Origin: Polynucleobacter sp. Adler-ghost
GTDB lineage: Bacteria; Pseudomonadota; Gammaproteobacteria; Burkholderiales; Burkholderiaceae
Direction of reading: 5' to 3'
DNA length: 64,000 nucleotides
Assembly (NCBI RefSeq): GCF_018688495.1
Contig: NZ_CP061320.1
Coordinates: 1,894,586 to 1,958,585 of the forward strand
Both the position numbers and the translations under genes were made by a program. The notes beneath the pieces were generated by a model that searched no databases, was not told the DNA's origin, and saw nothing but the letters and a program-made list of their open reading frames with translations. Shown here one piece after another: positions 20,744 to 31,378 of the stretch (the stretch's first letter is position 1; each line of letters begins with the position of its first letter).

Positions 20744-20759
20744 AACAATTTCCTATAAA

Positions 20760-21413
20760 TCAAAGATGGGGGTTTGACTGGCTAGCAGTCAAACCAGTTG
20801 AACTGGTGGGGGGAACTGAGCCCATTGAAACAATATGTTTGAGCGCCTCTTCGACACTCATCTCTAATGCAATGGTGTGAGCACGTGGGACGATCATAAA
20901 AAATCCAGAGGTTGGATTTGGAGTCGTCGGTAGGAAAACATTCACGTAATCCTCGCCCAACTTAGCAGCAACTTCTTTTGCTGGCATACCAGTCTGAAAC
21001 GCAATCGCCCAAGAATCTGCATGGGGATAGCGAATTAATAATGCCTTGCTAAACGCCTGGCCACTGCCAGAAAACAAAGTGGAAGATACTTGCTGAACAC
21101 TGGAATAAATCGATCGCACAATCGGAATGCGATTCATCAAGCGATTCCATACCTTCATCCACCACTGCCCCGCAAAACTAATTGCAAGCAACCCAGTGAT
21201 CATGATGACTGAAATCACAATCAGGATGCCCACACCTGGTAATTCACGGAAATGTTGTAAATCACCGGCAAACTGATTGGGGAACACGGCAATAATGGCA
21301 TGCATTACAGAACCAAAAACACCATCGAGCAGACCCAATCCCCATGCAATCACCCAAATGGTGATTGACATCGGTGCCCACACCAGAATGCCTGCGATAA
21401 AGTATTTTTTCAT
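20760..21413 (-). CDS. DUF502-family membrane protein
   Basis: A 217-residue protein with two or three hydrophobic helices in its first 90 residues (FIAGILVWAPMSITIWV and VGILIVISVIMITGLLA). The family signature TTPNPTSGFFMIVP is present, with PIVRSIYSSVQQVS before it. The cellular role of DUF502 proteins is not known to me; they are widespread in proteobacteria and plants. It sits between ubiB and aspS, 64 and 16 bp away. Confidence 0.85.
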   Translation of the reverse strand: MKKYFIAGILVWAPMSITIWVIAWGLGLLDGVFGSVMHAIIAVFPNQFAGDLQHFRELPGVGILIVISVIMITGLLAISFAGQWWMKVWNRLMNRIPIVRSIYSSVQQVSSTLFSGSGQAFSKALLIRYPHADSWAIAFQTGMPAKEVAAKLGEDYVNVFLPTTPNPTSGFFMIVPRAHTIALEMSVEEALKHIVSMGSVPPTSSTGLTASQSNPHL

Positions 21414-21477
21414 TTGCCCACGCTTACGCTTTGCCTAACCTGGCATTTTAGCGGTTTAAGCGGCAGCCGGCGACAGT

Positions 21478-23064
21478 CTAGTAAAGACCAAGGCCGATTA
21501 TCAGAATCCCAGCCAAAAAGCCGCCCGCAAACAGCAATGCCCCCACTAAAAGGCGATGGGTCCGTCTTTCCTGCAGTAAAAGGCCTTTTAAGACCTCTAA
21601 TTCAGCATTTTGGTCTCTTTGCGGGCCGCGCCCTTGTGCCAAACTCTCCGCAATCAGGCGGGGCAAGGTTGGCAGTATTTTTGCCCAAGAAGGGGCTTCA
21701 CTTTTCAGCCCCTCAAGCAATCCACGCCAACCCAACTGCCTGCTGATCCATTTTTCCAGAATCGGCTTTGCAGTCTGCCAAAGATCGAGATCGGGGTCTA
21801 ATTCACGTGCCAGACCTTCCACATTTAACAATGTCTTTGATAGCAGGGACAGTTGCGGCTGTACTTCGACCTTAAAACGACGAGATGTTTGGAACAAGCG
21901 CACTAGAACAATGCCTAAAGAAATATCTTTTAGAGGTCGATCAAAGTAAGGTTCGCAAACGGAGCGTACCGCACCTTCTAATTCTTCCACACGGGTATCT
22001 GCAGGTACCCAACCGGATTCCACGTGTAATTCTGCTACACGCCGATAATCTCGATTAAAGAAGGCTAAAAAGTTGAGTGCCAAGTAGTTTTTATCGGTTT
22101 CACTTAATGCACCAACAATTCCAAAATCCAGAGAAATGAATCGCCCAAAGCTACCTGGCTCTAGGCTAATCATGATATTTCCAGGGTGCATATCTGCATG
22201 GAAAAAACCATGTTCGAATACTTGAGTAAAAAATATCTCTACACCTTCTGCTGCTAATTTTTTGAAATCTACTCCAGCGGCCCGCAATTCATCAAAACGA
22301 CCGATAGATATACCGTTCATTTTTTCCATGACAATCACATTGGTGTGACATAAATCCCAGTACATTTCTGGAATCATGAGCTTGTCGGAATCAACAAAAT
22401 ACCTTCTCAACTGACTGGCATTAGCAGCCTCACGCATGAGATCGAGCTCATCATGCAGATGCCTATCAAACTCAGCAACGTTTTCAGTTGGCTTTAAACG
22501 ACGACCGTCAGAAGATAATTTTTCAATAATTTTTGCCAGGTCGTACATTAAAGCAATATCGCTCTCAATGACGGGGAGGATGCCTGGACGTAGGACCTTG
22601 ATCGCAACCTCTCGACCATCCCACTCTGGATGCCTCTCAGTGGCACGTAAAGTTCCAAAATGTACTTGAGCAACAGACGCACTAGCTACCGGTGTTGCAT
22701 CAAAACTAATAAAGATTTCTTCAATCGGTAAACCAAGCGCCTTCTCAATTAAGAGTCGTGATTCTGCATTGGAAAATGGTGGTACTTGATCTTGCAACTT
22801 TGCCAATTCGTTGGCAATATCTTCTGACAATAAATCACGTCTAGTAGAAAGCACTTGTCCAAATTTAACGAAGATCGGACCGAGTGCTTCTAAGGTTAGG
22901 CGGATGCGCTCACCCCTTGGTAGAGATTGTCCTGGTGATATCCAGCAAAGAATACTTAATAGACCACGGGAAATCCCAGGCTTCAGAATATCGCGCAGTA
23001 GTGGCAATAAGCCATAACGCCATGCGGTAAAGAAAATGAAATAGAGACGGGCTAAACGACGCAC
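21478..23064 (-). CDS. ubiB: Ubiquinone biosynthesis ATPase/kinase-like protein
   Basis: A 528-residue ABC1/ADCK-family atypical kinase needed for aerobic ubiquinone synthesis, thought to act as a lipid-binding ATPase. Family motifs are [13 protein letters not shown] (the KxGQ helix), the Ala-rich loop [10 protein letters not shown], the lysine of VAIKVLRPG, the catalytic [10 protein letters not shown] and LDFGIVG. Two hydrophobic helices at the C-terminus anchor it. It follows ubiJ by 6 bp; with ubiE just upstream this is the ubiE-ubiJ-ubiB module. Confidence 0.95.
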   Translation of the reverse strand: MRRLARLYFIFFTAWRYGLLPLLRDILKPGISRGLLSILCWISPGQSLPRGERIRLTLEALGPIFVKFGQVLSTRRDLLSEDIANELAKLQDQVPPFSNAESRLLIEKALGLPIEEIFISFDATPVASASVAQVHFGTLRATERHPEWDGREVAIKVLRPGILPVIESDIALMYDLAKIIEKLSSDGRRLKPTENVAEFDRHLHDELDLMREAANASQLRRYFVDSDKLMIPEMYWDLCHTNVIVMEKMNGISIGRFDELRAAGVDFKKLAAEGVEIFFTQVFEHGFFHADMHPGNIMISLEPGSFGRFISLDFGIVGALSETDKNYLALNFLAFFNRDYRRVAELHVESGWVPADTRVEELEGAVRSVCEPYFDRPLKDISLGIVLVRLFQTSRRFKVEVQPQLSLLSKTLLNVEGLARELDPDLDLWQTAKPILEKWISRQLGWRGLLEGLKSEAPSWAKILPTLPRLIAESLAQGRGPQRDQNAELEVLKGLLLQERRTHRLLVGALLFAGGFLAGILIIGLGLY

Positions 23065-23070
23065 AATGAA

Positions 23071-23688
23071 TTAACCTTTTCGGTCTAAAAGTTGGATGCG
23101 CTTTTCTAAACGATCAACCGCATCACGCAACACATTTAATTCATTCTTACGAATTAAAAAATCTCGTTTATTCAAGAGGACTTTTCTTTCTTCACTGACA
23201 TATTCAATTACATTTTCTATTAGATCGGTCGCTGCAGATTTCCCAGCAGCAATGAATTTTTTACCTTGACGTACAGCAAAGTTTGCAGGCGCATCGCCAA
23301 TGAAACGCGCTAGGTCTTCCTCATACTCCCACCGAATTTGGCCTGCTAAGCGGCCCAATAGCTGTGCCAAGTCAGCATCGCCAGTAATCTTCACTGACTT
23401 CATGGCTTGCTCCCGCAAGTTGCCAGGTCCGCCAGCTAAAGCGCTCAATGCTTCAGAGGAAACCTCTAACTCTAATGACGGGGTATCCGCATGAGTCAAT
23501 GCAACGAGGGAGCCCTCGGCCGCTATCTCAAAAAAGAGCTGCCCAATCGGCAAGCCCAGCAAAATGACTTTGCCAGCATGGCGAGCCAACTCCGCCATAG
23601 CCCATGGCTCTGCCTTGAGGACATGGTTTATGCCTCGGCAAGCGGCAGACGCTGCAATATGGTGGGTAGTGGGAGATACGGTGTTCAT
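23071..23688 (-). CDS. ubiJ: Ubiquinone biosynthesis accessory factor UbiJ (SCP2 domain)
   Basis: A 205-residue protein with an SCP2-like lipid-binding domain and a C-terminal coiled segment (NELNVLRDAVDRLEKRIQLL). UbiJ organises the soluble Ubi complex and binds the lipid intermediates. The frame is open to an ATG at 23709, but that codon lies inside the terminator hairpin of the preceding gene, so I take ATG 23688 (MNTVSP). It is 6 bp from ubiB. Assignment rests mainly on the domain and the ubiE/ubiB neighbours. Confidence 0.85.
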   Translation of the reverse strand: MNTVSPTTHHIAASAACRGINHVLKAEPWAMAELARHAGKVILLGLPIGQLFFEIAAEGSLVALTHADTPSLELEVSSEALSALAGGPGNLREQAMKSVKITGDADLAQLLGRLAGQIRWEYEEDLARFIGDAPANFAVRQGKKFIAAGKSAATDLIENVIEYVSEERKVLLNKRDFLIRKNELNVLRDAVDRLEKRIQLLDRKG

Positions 23689-23694
23689 CAGTGT

Positions 23695-23716
23695 AAAAAA
23701 CCCGCACAAGTGCGGG
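23695..23716 (-). terminator. Rho-independent terminator after the Tim44-like gene
   Basis: On the minus strand CCCGCA pairs with TGCGGG around a CTTG loop (the stem can be drawn as 7 bp), followed by six T residues. It lies 24 bp after the Tim44-like stop and before ubiJ, so ubiJ-ubiB probably depend on read-through or on a promoter close to 23690. Confidence 0.8.
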
Positions 23717-23740
23717 CTTTCAGTGGAAAGTACTACAAGC

Positions 23741-24652
23741 TTAAACTAACTGAGAGATACCCGCTAGTACCCAGCCTCCAGGACCGCTTACTGGCTTGCT
23801 GAGGTTCCAAATTTCAGAGAAGCTATTTGCCTGTGCACCCACTTGCTCACGAATCATGCCAGTGAACTGCACGCTACAGTAGTACGTATTGTCAGCTGTT
23901 TCAATTCCGAGTAACTGCGCATTGAGTGTCACTACATCGGTTTGATTAGCGCTGTCAGCACGTCCAGCTAGATCTTGCTCAATTGTGGCAAACATCTCTG
24001 GGGTGGTGTACTCACGTAATGCAGCCAAATCGCCCTGATCCCACGCCTTTTGTAAGCCCGAGAAAAACTGTTTAGCATTATCCAAAAATGCGTATTCATC
24101 AAACCCTGGCGGAAGCGTTGATTGGAAAGGCGCAGGCTCAGCAGCAACGCCACTAAATGCACTAGCAGCCGGTGTGAAAGCCGGCTCTTGTCTTGGCGCC
24201 TGGTCTAGATTGCTACGCTGCATACCTTGTGAAGTCATTTGAGGACTTTTATTGGCGCCGGATAAAGCGGGCATCATTTTTCTCATAATGAACATGATGG
24301 CAAAGCCTGCTAGAGCTGCAATCAGTAATCCAGTAATCAAAGAAGATGCACCCTCACCTAAGCCAAAATGGGATAAGAGGAAGCCAATACCAAGACCTGC
24401 GGCTAAGCCACCCAAGATGCCACCCATACCACCAAAGCGACTTGGTGCTGGCGCTTGAGGAGCCGCAGCTGGTGCAGCCGGTTGTGCTTGTTGAGTTGGC
24501 TTTTGTGCGGGAGTGGCTTGTTTTTGCATTGGCGCACTTGGTGCCTTACCAATACTTTTACCGCTGCCTAAACGGGCAGCATTGGCATGACCAACAGTAG
24601 CAAATATTAAGCTGACACTTAACAAAACTGCTTTGAAAAAATGCTTATTCAT
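23741..24652 (-). CDS. Tim44-like domain protein, exported or membrane-anchored
   Basis: A 303-residue protein. A signal peptide is clear (MNKHFFKAVLLSVSLIFATV, with AHANA-like cleavage near GHANAARL). A Pro/Ala/Gln-rich linker follows (about 38-72), then Gly-rich hydrophobic helices (IGFLLSHFG, SLITGLLIAALAGFAIM). The C-terminal 150 residues form a Tim44-like domain with FDEYAFLDNAKQFFSGLQKAWDQGD. Bacterial Tim44-like proteins have no settled function. Its position between ubiE and ubiJ hints at membrane or quinone biology but does not show it. GGGG precedes the ATG. Confidence 0.82.
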   Translation of the reverse strand: MNKHFFKAVLLSVSLIFATVGHANAARLGSGKSIGKAPSAPMQKQATPAQKPTQQAQPAAPAAAPQAPAPSRFGGMGGILGGLAAGLGIGFLLSHFGLGEGASSLITGLLIAALAGFAIMFIMRKMMPALSGANKSPQMTSQGMQRSNLDQAPRQEPAFTPAASAFSGVAAEPAPFQSTLPPGFDEYAFLDNAKQFFSGLQKAWDQGDLAALREYTTPEMFATIEQDLAGRADSANQTDVVTLNAQLLGIETADNTYYCSVQFTGMIREQVGAQANSFSEIWNLSKPVSGPGGWVLAGISQLV

Positions 24653-24708
24653 ATTTTGATCCCCTATAGAACTACTTTAATTCTTGACTAGCAAAAACTA
24701 CAAATTCA

Positions 24709-25452
24709 CTAGTATTTAATACCAATATGCAGTGCAACGATACCCCCAGTCATTCTATGGGTATCTACCTCGTCAAAACCCACTCCCAGCATGATGTCTT
24801 TAAGGGCCTCAGCATCTGGGTGCATCCGAATAGATTCGGCCAAGTAGCGATAGCTCTCAGAATCTTGAGCAATCTTTTCTCCCAGCCAAGGCAACACCTT
24901 AAATGAATAGGTGTCGTAAATCGGCCCTAAAAAAGCGTCCGGTTTCGAGAACTCCAGCACCAATACTCGACCACCAGGCTTAATTACTCTGAGCATTTCT
25001 GCCAAAGCAACATCTTTATGAGTCATGTTTCGCAAGCCAAACGCTACTGTCACCACATCAAAGTGATTCGCCGGGAAAGGAATTTTTTCCGCATCGAACT
25101 GAACGCAGGGTAAAGCCATTCCCTGATCGAGAAGACGATCCCGGCCAACTCCCAGCATGGATGCATTGATGTCACTTAACCACACTTGCGCTTCAGGGTT
25201 ATGACCCCAGCCTGCTGCACGCGCAAAGGCAGCAGCTAGGTCACCCGTACCACCAGCAATATCCAATACTTTTTGACCGGGGCGCACTTGAGCACGAGCA
25301 ATCGTGACTTTTTTCCATAAGCGATGTAGTCCGAATGACATTAAATCATTCATCACATCATATTTACTCGCTACAGAATGAAATACCTCGGCGACTTTAC
25401 CCGCTTTTTCAGCTTCATCAACGCTTTGGTATCCAAAATGGGTCTTGCTCAT
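24709..25452 (-). CDS. ubiE: Ubiquinone/menaquinone C-methyltransferase
   Basis: A SAM-dependent methyltransferase of 247 residues that methylates the benzoquinol ring in ubiquinone synthesis. The UbiE signature [20 protein letters not shown] is near the N-terminus. SAM-binding motif I is [14 protein letters not shown], and the second family signature is [17 protein letters not shown]. It ends with [13 protein letters not shown]. It follows DUF971 by 28 bp and precedes the Tim44-like gene by 56 bp. Confidence 0.96.
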   Translation of the reverse strand: MSKTHFGYQSVDEAEKAGKVAEVFHSVASKYDVMNDLMSFGLHRLWKKVTIARAQVRPGQKVLDIAGGTGDLAAAFARAAGWGHNPEAQVWLSDINASMLGVGRDRLLDQGMALPCVQFDAEKIPFPANHFDVVTVAFGLRNMTHKDVALAEMLRVIKPGGRVLVLEFSKPDAFLGPIYDTYSFKVLPWLGEKIAQDSESYRYLAESIRMHPDAEALKDIMLGVGFDEVDTHRMTGGIVALHIGIKY

Positions 25453-25480
25453 ATTCTTCTTTGCTTAATTGAAATGACGG

Positions 25481-25870
25481 TTAATGACTGCCACAGGATT
25501 TACCACCGGCAACACTCATCGGCGCATCACGATCTAGACCAGCAGCGGCGAGTTTATCCAAGTGCTCTTTCCATAATGCATCTTGGTTCTCGCATAAAAA
25601 TTGTAGGTAATCCCAAGAATACAAACCAGAATCATGTCCATCCGAAAACGAAGGCTTCAGAGCGTAGTGGCCTACTGGCTCAATATTCGCTATCAGCACT
25701 TCACGCTTACCAGTTTGCAGAGTCTCCTGCCCAGGACCATGGCCTTGGACTTCAGCCGAAGGAGACACCACCCTTAAAAATTCAAAAGGTAGGCGAAAGG
25801 TATTGCCATTCTCATAAGTGAGCTCAAGTACTTTTGACTGCTGATGTACTACAACATTAGTTGGAATCAT
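25481..25870 (-). CDS. DUF971-family protein
   Basis: A 129-residue protein related to the N-terminal domain of gamma-butyrobetaine hydroxylase. The core is VLELTYENGNTFRLPFEFLRV, and GLYSWDYLQFLC is the second conserved block. The C-terminal tail ends SCGSH. In other bacteria DUF971 proteins accompany Mrp/ApbC-like Fe-S proteins, and the domain may bind metal; no role is proven. Its ATG overlaps the stop of the large oxidoreductase upstream by one base (TAATG), indicating translational coupling. Confidence 0.82.
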   Translation of the reverse strand: MIPTNVVVHQQSKVLELTYENGNTFRLPFEFLRVVSPSAEVQGHGPGQETLQTGKREVLIANIEPVGHYALKPSFSDGHDSGLYSWDYLQFLCENQDALWKEHLDKLAAAGLDRDAPMSVAGGKSCGSH

Positions 25871-28800
25871 TAAACCAATACCCTCTCAATACCACCTTGA
25901 TTTGCCTTAGCAACGTAATCTTGCATCCAATCAGGGCCTAATAATTTTTGCGCCATTTCAACTACGATGTAATCGGCGGTGGTCTCACTATCCGCATCAA
26001 AGCGAGTGAGGCCTTGTAAACAAGATGGGCAGCTAGTGAGGACTTTGACATCACCAGTAAAGTCATCTTTGCGTAATTCGTTGGCAGCCTTCTCCATTTC
26101 AATCTGCTTACGAAAACGCACCTGAGTTGAAATATCTGGACGTGTTACCGCAAGAGTTCCAGATTCACCGCAGCATCGATCATTCTTCTGAATAGCTTTG
26201 CCATCCTCTGACTGAATTAACTCATTCACAGTCTTGAGGGGATCTTGCAATTTCATTGGTGAGTGACATGGATCGTGATACATATACTTCACACCGGTCA
26301 CATTCGACAGCTTGACACCCTTCTCCAGTAAATACTCATGAATATCAATAATGCGGCAACCAGGGAAGATCTGTTCAAACTGATAACCCGCTAACTGGTC
26401 ATAACAAGTGCCACATGACACCACAACAGTCTTGATATCTAAGTAATTTAGGGTATTGGCTACACGATGAAAGAGAACGCGGTTGTCCGTAATCATCTTT
26501 TCCGCTTTATCAAAATCGCCATTGCCACGCTGTGGATAGCCGCAGCAGAGGTAGCCCGGAGGTAATACTGTTTGCACGCCCACATTCCAAAGCATTGCTT
26601 GCGTCGCTAAACCTACCTGCGAGAACAATCGTTCAGAACCACAACCCGGAAAATAGAACACTGCCTCAGTATCCGCGGACGTTGTTTTTGGATCTCGAAT
26701 AATCGGAACGTAATTCGCATCTTCAATATCTAAGAGTGCACGAGCAGTTTTCTTCGGCAGATTGCCAGGCATTTTCTTATTTACAAAGAAAATGACCTGC
26801 TCTTTAATATTCGGCTTCGTAACCGTGGCGGGTGGGTGAGCAGTTTGTTTACGCGCGAACTTACGGAACACATCATTACCCAAACGCTGGAGCTTATAAC
26901 CCCATCCAATCATAGTCTTACGAACTAGATTAATAGTATCTGGATCGGTAGCATTTAAGAACAGCATCGATGCCGCCGTTCCCGGATTAAAGCGTTGCTG
27001 CCCCATCTTGCGCAACAAGTTACGCATGTTCATCGAGACCTCACCAAAATCAATATTGACAGGGCAAGGCGTTAAACACTTATGGCATACAGTGCAATGT
27101 GCTGCAACGTCATCAAACATTTCCCAATGACGAATCGATACGCCACGACGCGTTTGCTCTTCATACAAGAAGGCTTCGATTAAAGAGGAGGTTGCCAAAA
27201 TTTTGTCACGTGGGCTATACAGTAAATTAGCACGTGGTACATGTGTGGAGCAGACTGGCTTGCACTTACCACAACGAAGACAATCTTTGACGCTATCAGC
27301 AATTGCGCCAATATCGCTTTGCTGCATGATGATGGATTCATGACCCATCAAACCAAAGCTTGGAGTATAGGCAATGCTAAGATCCGCATGCGGCATTAAC
27401 TTGCCCTTGTTAAAGCGACCCTCAGGATCCACACGCTTTTTGTAGGCGCGGAAATCCTTAAGCTCAGCCTCAGTCAGATACTCAAGCTTAGTGATACCAA
27501 TACCATGCTCACCAGAAATCACACCGTCTAATGAGCGAGCTAATTTCATAATCCGATCGACAGCGCGATGAGCATCTTGCAACATCTCATAGTCATCCGA
27601 ATTCACCGGTATGTTGGTATGCACATTACCATCACCAGCGTGCATGTGTAGCGCTACAAATACACGCTTACGTAAAATATTTTTATGAATAGATTCCAGT
27701 TCATTGAGGATAGGCTCAAATGCTAGGCCGCCAAAAATGATTCTGAGTTCAGCGCGCACTTCTGTTTTCCATGAAGCCCGCAAACTGTAATTCTGTAGGT
27801 CTGGGAAATAAACATCCATCTGCGTCAGCCAATCTGACCAACGCGCCCGTACCTTCTCAATCAGTTCAAGAGCTTGCTGTACGCGGTCACCCAAAATTTC
27901 AGCGCTGGGAATTTCATAGTCTTCATCATTTTTGCCAAGTGGCAGGGCACTCTTTTTAAGGAAAGCTTTGAGGCCATCTAAAACTTGTAGCTTATTTTTG
28001 AGGGAGAGCTCAATGTTGATACGCTCAATACCGTTGGTGTACTCCCCCATGCGTGGCAATGGAATCACGACATCTTCATTAATCTTAAAAGCATTGGTGT
28101 GGCGAGCAATCGCTGCAGTACGCGCACGATCTAACCAAAACTTTTTACGCGACTCAGCGCTAACCGCCACAAAACCTTCACCCACACGATTATTAGCCAT
28201 ACGCACAACTTCGCTAGTCGCAGCTGCTACAGCCTCTTCATCGTCACCAGCAATATCACCAATCAATACCATCTTAGGCATTGCATTGCGCTTGGATTTA
28301 GTGGAATAACCGACCGCTCTCAGATACCGATCATCCAAGTGCTCTAAACCGGCCAAAATTGGACCACCATTCTTACTCAAGCCATCGAGATAGGCTTTGA
28401 TTTCTACAATACTTGGAATAGCTTCTTGCGCCTGACCAAAAAACTCCAAGCAAACAGTCCGCATGAATTTAGGCATGCGATGCAAAATCCAAGTAGCACT
28501 CGTAATTAATCCATCGCAACCTTCTTTTTGAACACCGGGCAGACCTGATAAAAACTTATCAGTGACATCCTTACCTAAGCCCTCTTTACGAAAGCGCTTA
28601 CCCTCTACCTCTAGCGTTTCTGTTTTGAGAACATGTTTACCTGGCTCACCCGCACCATCAGACCAAGTCAGCTTAAAGCGTACTTTTTCTGCTACGTGAA
28701 TTTTTCCTAAATTGTGATCAAGGCGCTCAATGTCCAGCCAATTACCTTCTGGATCCACCATGCGCCAGCTGGCCAAGTTATCTAATGCAGTACCCCATAA

Positions 28801-29709
28801 GACCGCCTTCTTACCACCGGCATTCATGGCAATGTTGCCACCAATACAACTTGCATCGGCAGAGGTAGGATCAACCGCAAACACTAGACCAGAGCGCTCT
28901 GCAGCATCTGCAACTCTTCGTGTAACTACACCGGCACCAGTAAAGATAGTTGAAACTTCATGATCTACACCTGGCAAACGCTTTGCCTTGACGCCATCAA
29001 TTTGCTCAAGCTTTTCAGTATTAATCACTGCCGACATAGCGTAGAGAGGAATAGCGCCACCGGTATAACCAGTACCACCTCCACGCGGAATAATGGTTAA
29101 ACCCAAGGCAATACAAGCTTTCACAAGGCCAGGGATCTCAGACTCGTAATCAGGTTTAAGAACAACCAATGGAAACTCAACGCGCCAATCAGTCGCATCA
29201 GTCACATGCGCTGCACGTGAGACACCATCAAAACAAATATTATCTGTAGCAGTGATACGACCAAGCTCTTTCCGAGCACGCTTGCGAATCTCCGCCACCT
29301 CTTTAAAGCCCTGCTCAAAACTCTCAACTGCGCGATGTGCAGCATTCAGTAAAACCTGAACTTGCTCCACCGATTCACCACTAGATCTTTTTTTGACTTC
29401 GCCAAGGCGATGCCATAAAGCGTCAATTAATAACTGACGGCGATTGGCGTTATCCAATAAATCATCTTGCAAGAAAGGGTTACGTTGAACTACCCAGATA
29501 TCACCCAACACCTCGAACAACATGCGAGCTGAGCGACCAGTGCGGCGAATCCCACGCAAATCATTCAGAACGCGCCATGACTCCTCGCCCAGTAAGCGAA
29601 TAACGATTTCACGATCGGAAAAGGAGGTGTAGTTATAGGGAATTTCGCGGAGGCGGGGTGAGCCCGCTTCGGCATCCAACAACTGGTTCAAAGCTAATGG
29701 GGCGTTCAT
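25870..29709 (-). CDS. Very large FAD/Fe-S oxidoreductase (DUF3683, GlcD-like and GlpC-like modules)
   Basis: A 1279-residue multidomain enzyme resembling a D-2-hydroxyacid (lactate/glycolate-type) dehydrogenase. In order: a DUF3683-type N-terminal domain (about 1-150); an FAD-linked oxidase PCMH domain with [14 protein letters not shown]; its C-terminal domain with [13 protein letters not shown] and GEHGIGITK; two 4Fe-4S motifs, [11 protein letters not shown] and [11 protein letters not shown]; and two CCG modules, CCGYPQRGN and [11 protein letters not shown] choose ATG 29709 (MNAPLALNQ); a longer frame to 29805 looks non-conserved. Electrons probably pass to quinone. The substrate is unknown. 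Confidence 0.85.
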   Translation of the reverse strand: MNAPLALNQLLDAEAGSPRLREIPYNYTSFSDREIVIRLLGEESWRVLNDLRGIRRTGRSARMLFEVLGDIWVVQRNPFLQDDLLDNANRRQLLIDALWHRLGEVKKRSSGESVEQVQVLLNAAHRAVESFEQGFKEVAEIRKRARKELGRITATDNICFDGVSRAAHVTDATDWRVEFPLVVLKPDYESEIPGLVKACIALGLTIIPRGGGTGYTGGAIPLYAMSAVINTEKLEQIDGVKAKRLPGVDHEVSTIFTGAGVVTRRVADAAERSGLVFAVDPTSADASCIGGNIAMNAGGKKAVLWGTALDNLASWRMVDPEGNWLDIERLDHNLGKIHVAEKVRFKLTWSDGAGEPGKHVLKTETLEVEGKRFRKEGLGKDVTDKFLSGLPGVQKEGCDGLITSATWILHRMPKFMRTVCLEFFGQAQEAIPSIVEIKAYLDGLSKNGGPILAGLEHLDDRYLRAVGYSTKSKRNAMPKMVLIGDIAGDDEEAVAAATSEVVRMANNRVGEGFVAVSAESRKKFWLDRARTAAIARHTNAFKINEDVVIPLPRMGEYTNGIERINIELSLKNKLQVLDGLKAFLKKSALPLGKNDEDYEIPSAEILGDRVQQALELIEKVRARWSDWLTQMDVYFPDLQNYSLRASWKTEVRAELRIIFGGLAFEPILNELESIHKNILRKRVFVALHMHAGDGNVHTNIPVNSDDYEMLQDAHRAVDRIMKLARSLDGVISGEHGIGITKLEYLTEAELKDFRAYKKRVDPEGRFNKGKLMPHADLSIAYTPSFGLMGHESIIMQQSDIGAIADSVKDCLRCGKCKPVCSTHVPRANLLYSPRDKILATSSLIEAFLYEEQTRRGVSIRHWEMFDDVAAHCTVCHKCLTPCPVNIDFGEVSMNMRNLLRKMGQQRFNPGTAASMLFLNATDPDTINLVRKTMIGWGYKLQRLGNDVFRKFARKQTAHPPATVTKPNIKEQVIFFVNKKMPGNLPKKTARALLDIEDANYVPIIRDPKTTSADTEAVFYFPGCGSERLFSQVGLATQAMLWNVGVQTVLPPGYLCCGYPQRGNGDFDKAEKMITDNRVLFHRVANTLNYLDIKTVVVSCGTCYDQLAGYQFEQIFPGCRIIDIHEYLLEKGVKLSNVTGVKYMYHDPCHSPMKLQDPLKTVNELIQSEDGKAIQKNDRCCGESGTLAVTRPDISTQVRFRKQIEMEKAANELRKDDFTGDVKVLTSCPSCLQGLTRFDADSETTADYIVVEMAQKLLGPDWMQDYVAKANQGGIERVLV

Positions 29710-29844
29710 AGCGTCATATTTGGTAAATATGCATTTTAATTGAGGGACATTGATATTGGCAGGAAACCAATAAAGATGTTGGCTTGGGGCGATAAACCCC
29801 TTCAAATCTAAGGGCTTAGAGCCCGTTCATGGTACGCTCATCGC

Positions 29845-31365
29845 ATGGCAACGAACTATTTAAAGAAAATTTTATCGGCTCGAGTCTACGATGTAGCTAG
29901 GGAAACAGAGCTCCAAGTAGCGCCCGAACTCACAAAGCGCTTAGGCAATCAAGTATTGCTCAAAAGGGAGGATAACCAGCCGGTTTTCTCATTTAAATTA
30001 CGTGGCGCCTATAACAAAATGGCCCACTTACCCTCAGAAGCCCTAAAAAGGGGAGTAATTGCCGCTTCAGCAGGCAATCATGCCCAAGGCGTTGCTCTAG
30101 CGGCAGCCAAAATGAAGTGCAAAGCAGTCATCGTGATGCCACTCACCACACCCAGCCTCAAAATTGATGCCGTCAAAGCTCGCGGGGGCTCTTGGGTAGA
30201 AGTGATTTTGCATGGTGAATCCTATAGTGATGCCTTTAAATACTCTGAGCTTTTAGAGAAAAAACGAGGGCTAACCTTTGTTCACCCTTTTGATGACCCT
30301 GATGTGATTGCAGGGCAAGGTACGATTGCCTTGGAAATCTTTCAGCAACATCAAGAGCCAATTGATGCCATTTTTGTAGCTATTGGTGGTGGCGGTTTAA
30401 TCGCTGGCATTGGGGAATATGTCAAAGCGGTCAGCCCCAAGACTAAAGTGATCGGCGTTCAATCCGTTGACTCGGATGCGATGAGAAGGTCACTTGAAGC
30501 CAACAAACGCGTCGAGATGAAAGATGTAGGTCTTTTCTCAGACGGTACGGCAGTAAAGTTGGTTGGCAAAGAAACTTTCCGTATTTGTAAACGCGTAGTT
30601 GATGACATCGTCACCGTAAATACCGATGAAATCTGCGCTGCGATCAATGATGTCTTTACAGATACCCGCAGCATTCTAGAGCCTGCTGGCGCTTTAGCTA
30701 TTGCAGGTATGAAAAAGTATGTAGACAAGCATCGCCTAAAGAAGAAAACATTGGTAGCGATTGCTTGCGGTGCCAATATGAATTTCAGTCGCCTGCGCTT
30801 TGTCGCAGAGCGTGCCGATGTTGGTGAATTCCGCGAAGCTGTTTTTGCTGTAACTATTCCTGAGGAGCGAGGCTCATTTCGGCGCTTCTGTGAATTACTC
30901 GGCAATCGCAATGTCACTGAATTTAACTATCGCATTGCTGATCAAAGTGAAGCTCATATTTTTGTCGGCATCGGAACACAAAAGGCGAGTGATAGCGGCA
31001 CGATTGCAAAGCATTTCCGTAAAGCAAAGTTTGCAACAATTGATCTGACTCATGATGAGCTAGCAAAGTCTCACTTACGCCACATGGTGGGTGGTCGCTC
31101 AACCCTCGCCCAAGATGAGTTGCTTTACCGCTTTGAATTTCCGGAGCGCCCAGGTGCACTCATGAAGTTCCTCACGAGTATGGCGCCAAACTGGAATATC
31201 AGCCTGTTCCATTACCGCAATCATGGTGCAGACTATGGCCGCATCCTTGTTGGTTTACAAGTGCCTAAAAATGAGCAAAAGAAATTTCAAAGTTTTTTAG
31301 CATCGCTTGGCTATCCGCATTGGAATGAAACCGATAACCCGGCTTATCGCCTGTTTCTCAAATAA
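29845..31365 (+). CDS. ilvA: Threonine ammonia-lyase, biosynthetic
   Basis: A PLP enzyme of 506 residues converting threonine to 2-oxobutyrate, the first committed step of isoleucine synthesis. The PLP lysine is in FSFKLRGAYNKM, and the phosphate loop is GGGGLIAG. The C-terminal 180 residues carry two ACT-like regulatory repeats (VTIPEERGSFRRFCELLG and RFEFPERPGALMKFL), the form inhibited by isoleucine. It is divergent from the large oxidoreductase. 13 bp separate it from the 5'-nucleotidase gene. Confidence 0.96.
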   Translation: MATNYLKKILSARVYDVARETELQVAPELTKRLGNQVLLKREDNQPVFSFKLRGAYNKMAHLPSEALKRGVIAASAGNHAQGVALAAAKMKCKAVIVMPLTTPSLKIDAVKARGGSWVEVILHGESYSDAFKYSELLEKKRGLTFVHPFDDPDVIAGQGTIALEIFQQHQEPIDAIFVAIGGGGLIAGIGEYVKAVSPKTKVIGVQSVDSDAMRRSLEANKRVEMKDVGLFSDGTAVKLVGKETFRICKRVVDDIVTVNTDEICAAINDVFTDTRSILEPAGALAIAGMKKYVDKHRLKKKTLVAIACGANMNFSRLRFVAERADVGEFREAVFAVTIPEERGSFRRFCELLGNRNVTEFNYRIADQSEAHIFVGIGTQKASDSGTIAKHFRKAKFATIDLTHDELAKSHLRHMVGGRSTLAQDELLYRFEFPERPGALMKFLTSMAPNWNISLFHYRNHGADYGRILVGLQVPKNEQKKFQSFLASLGYPHWNETDNPAYRLFLK

Positions 31366-31378
31366 GATGTAATTCGCA

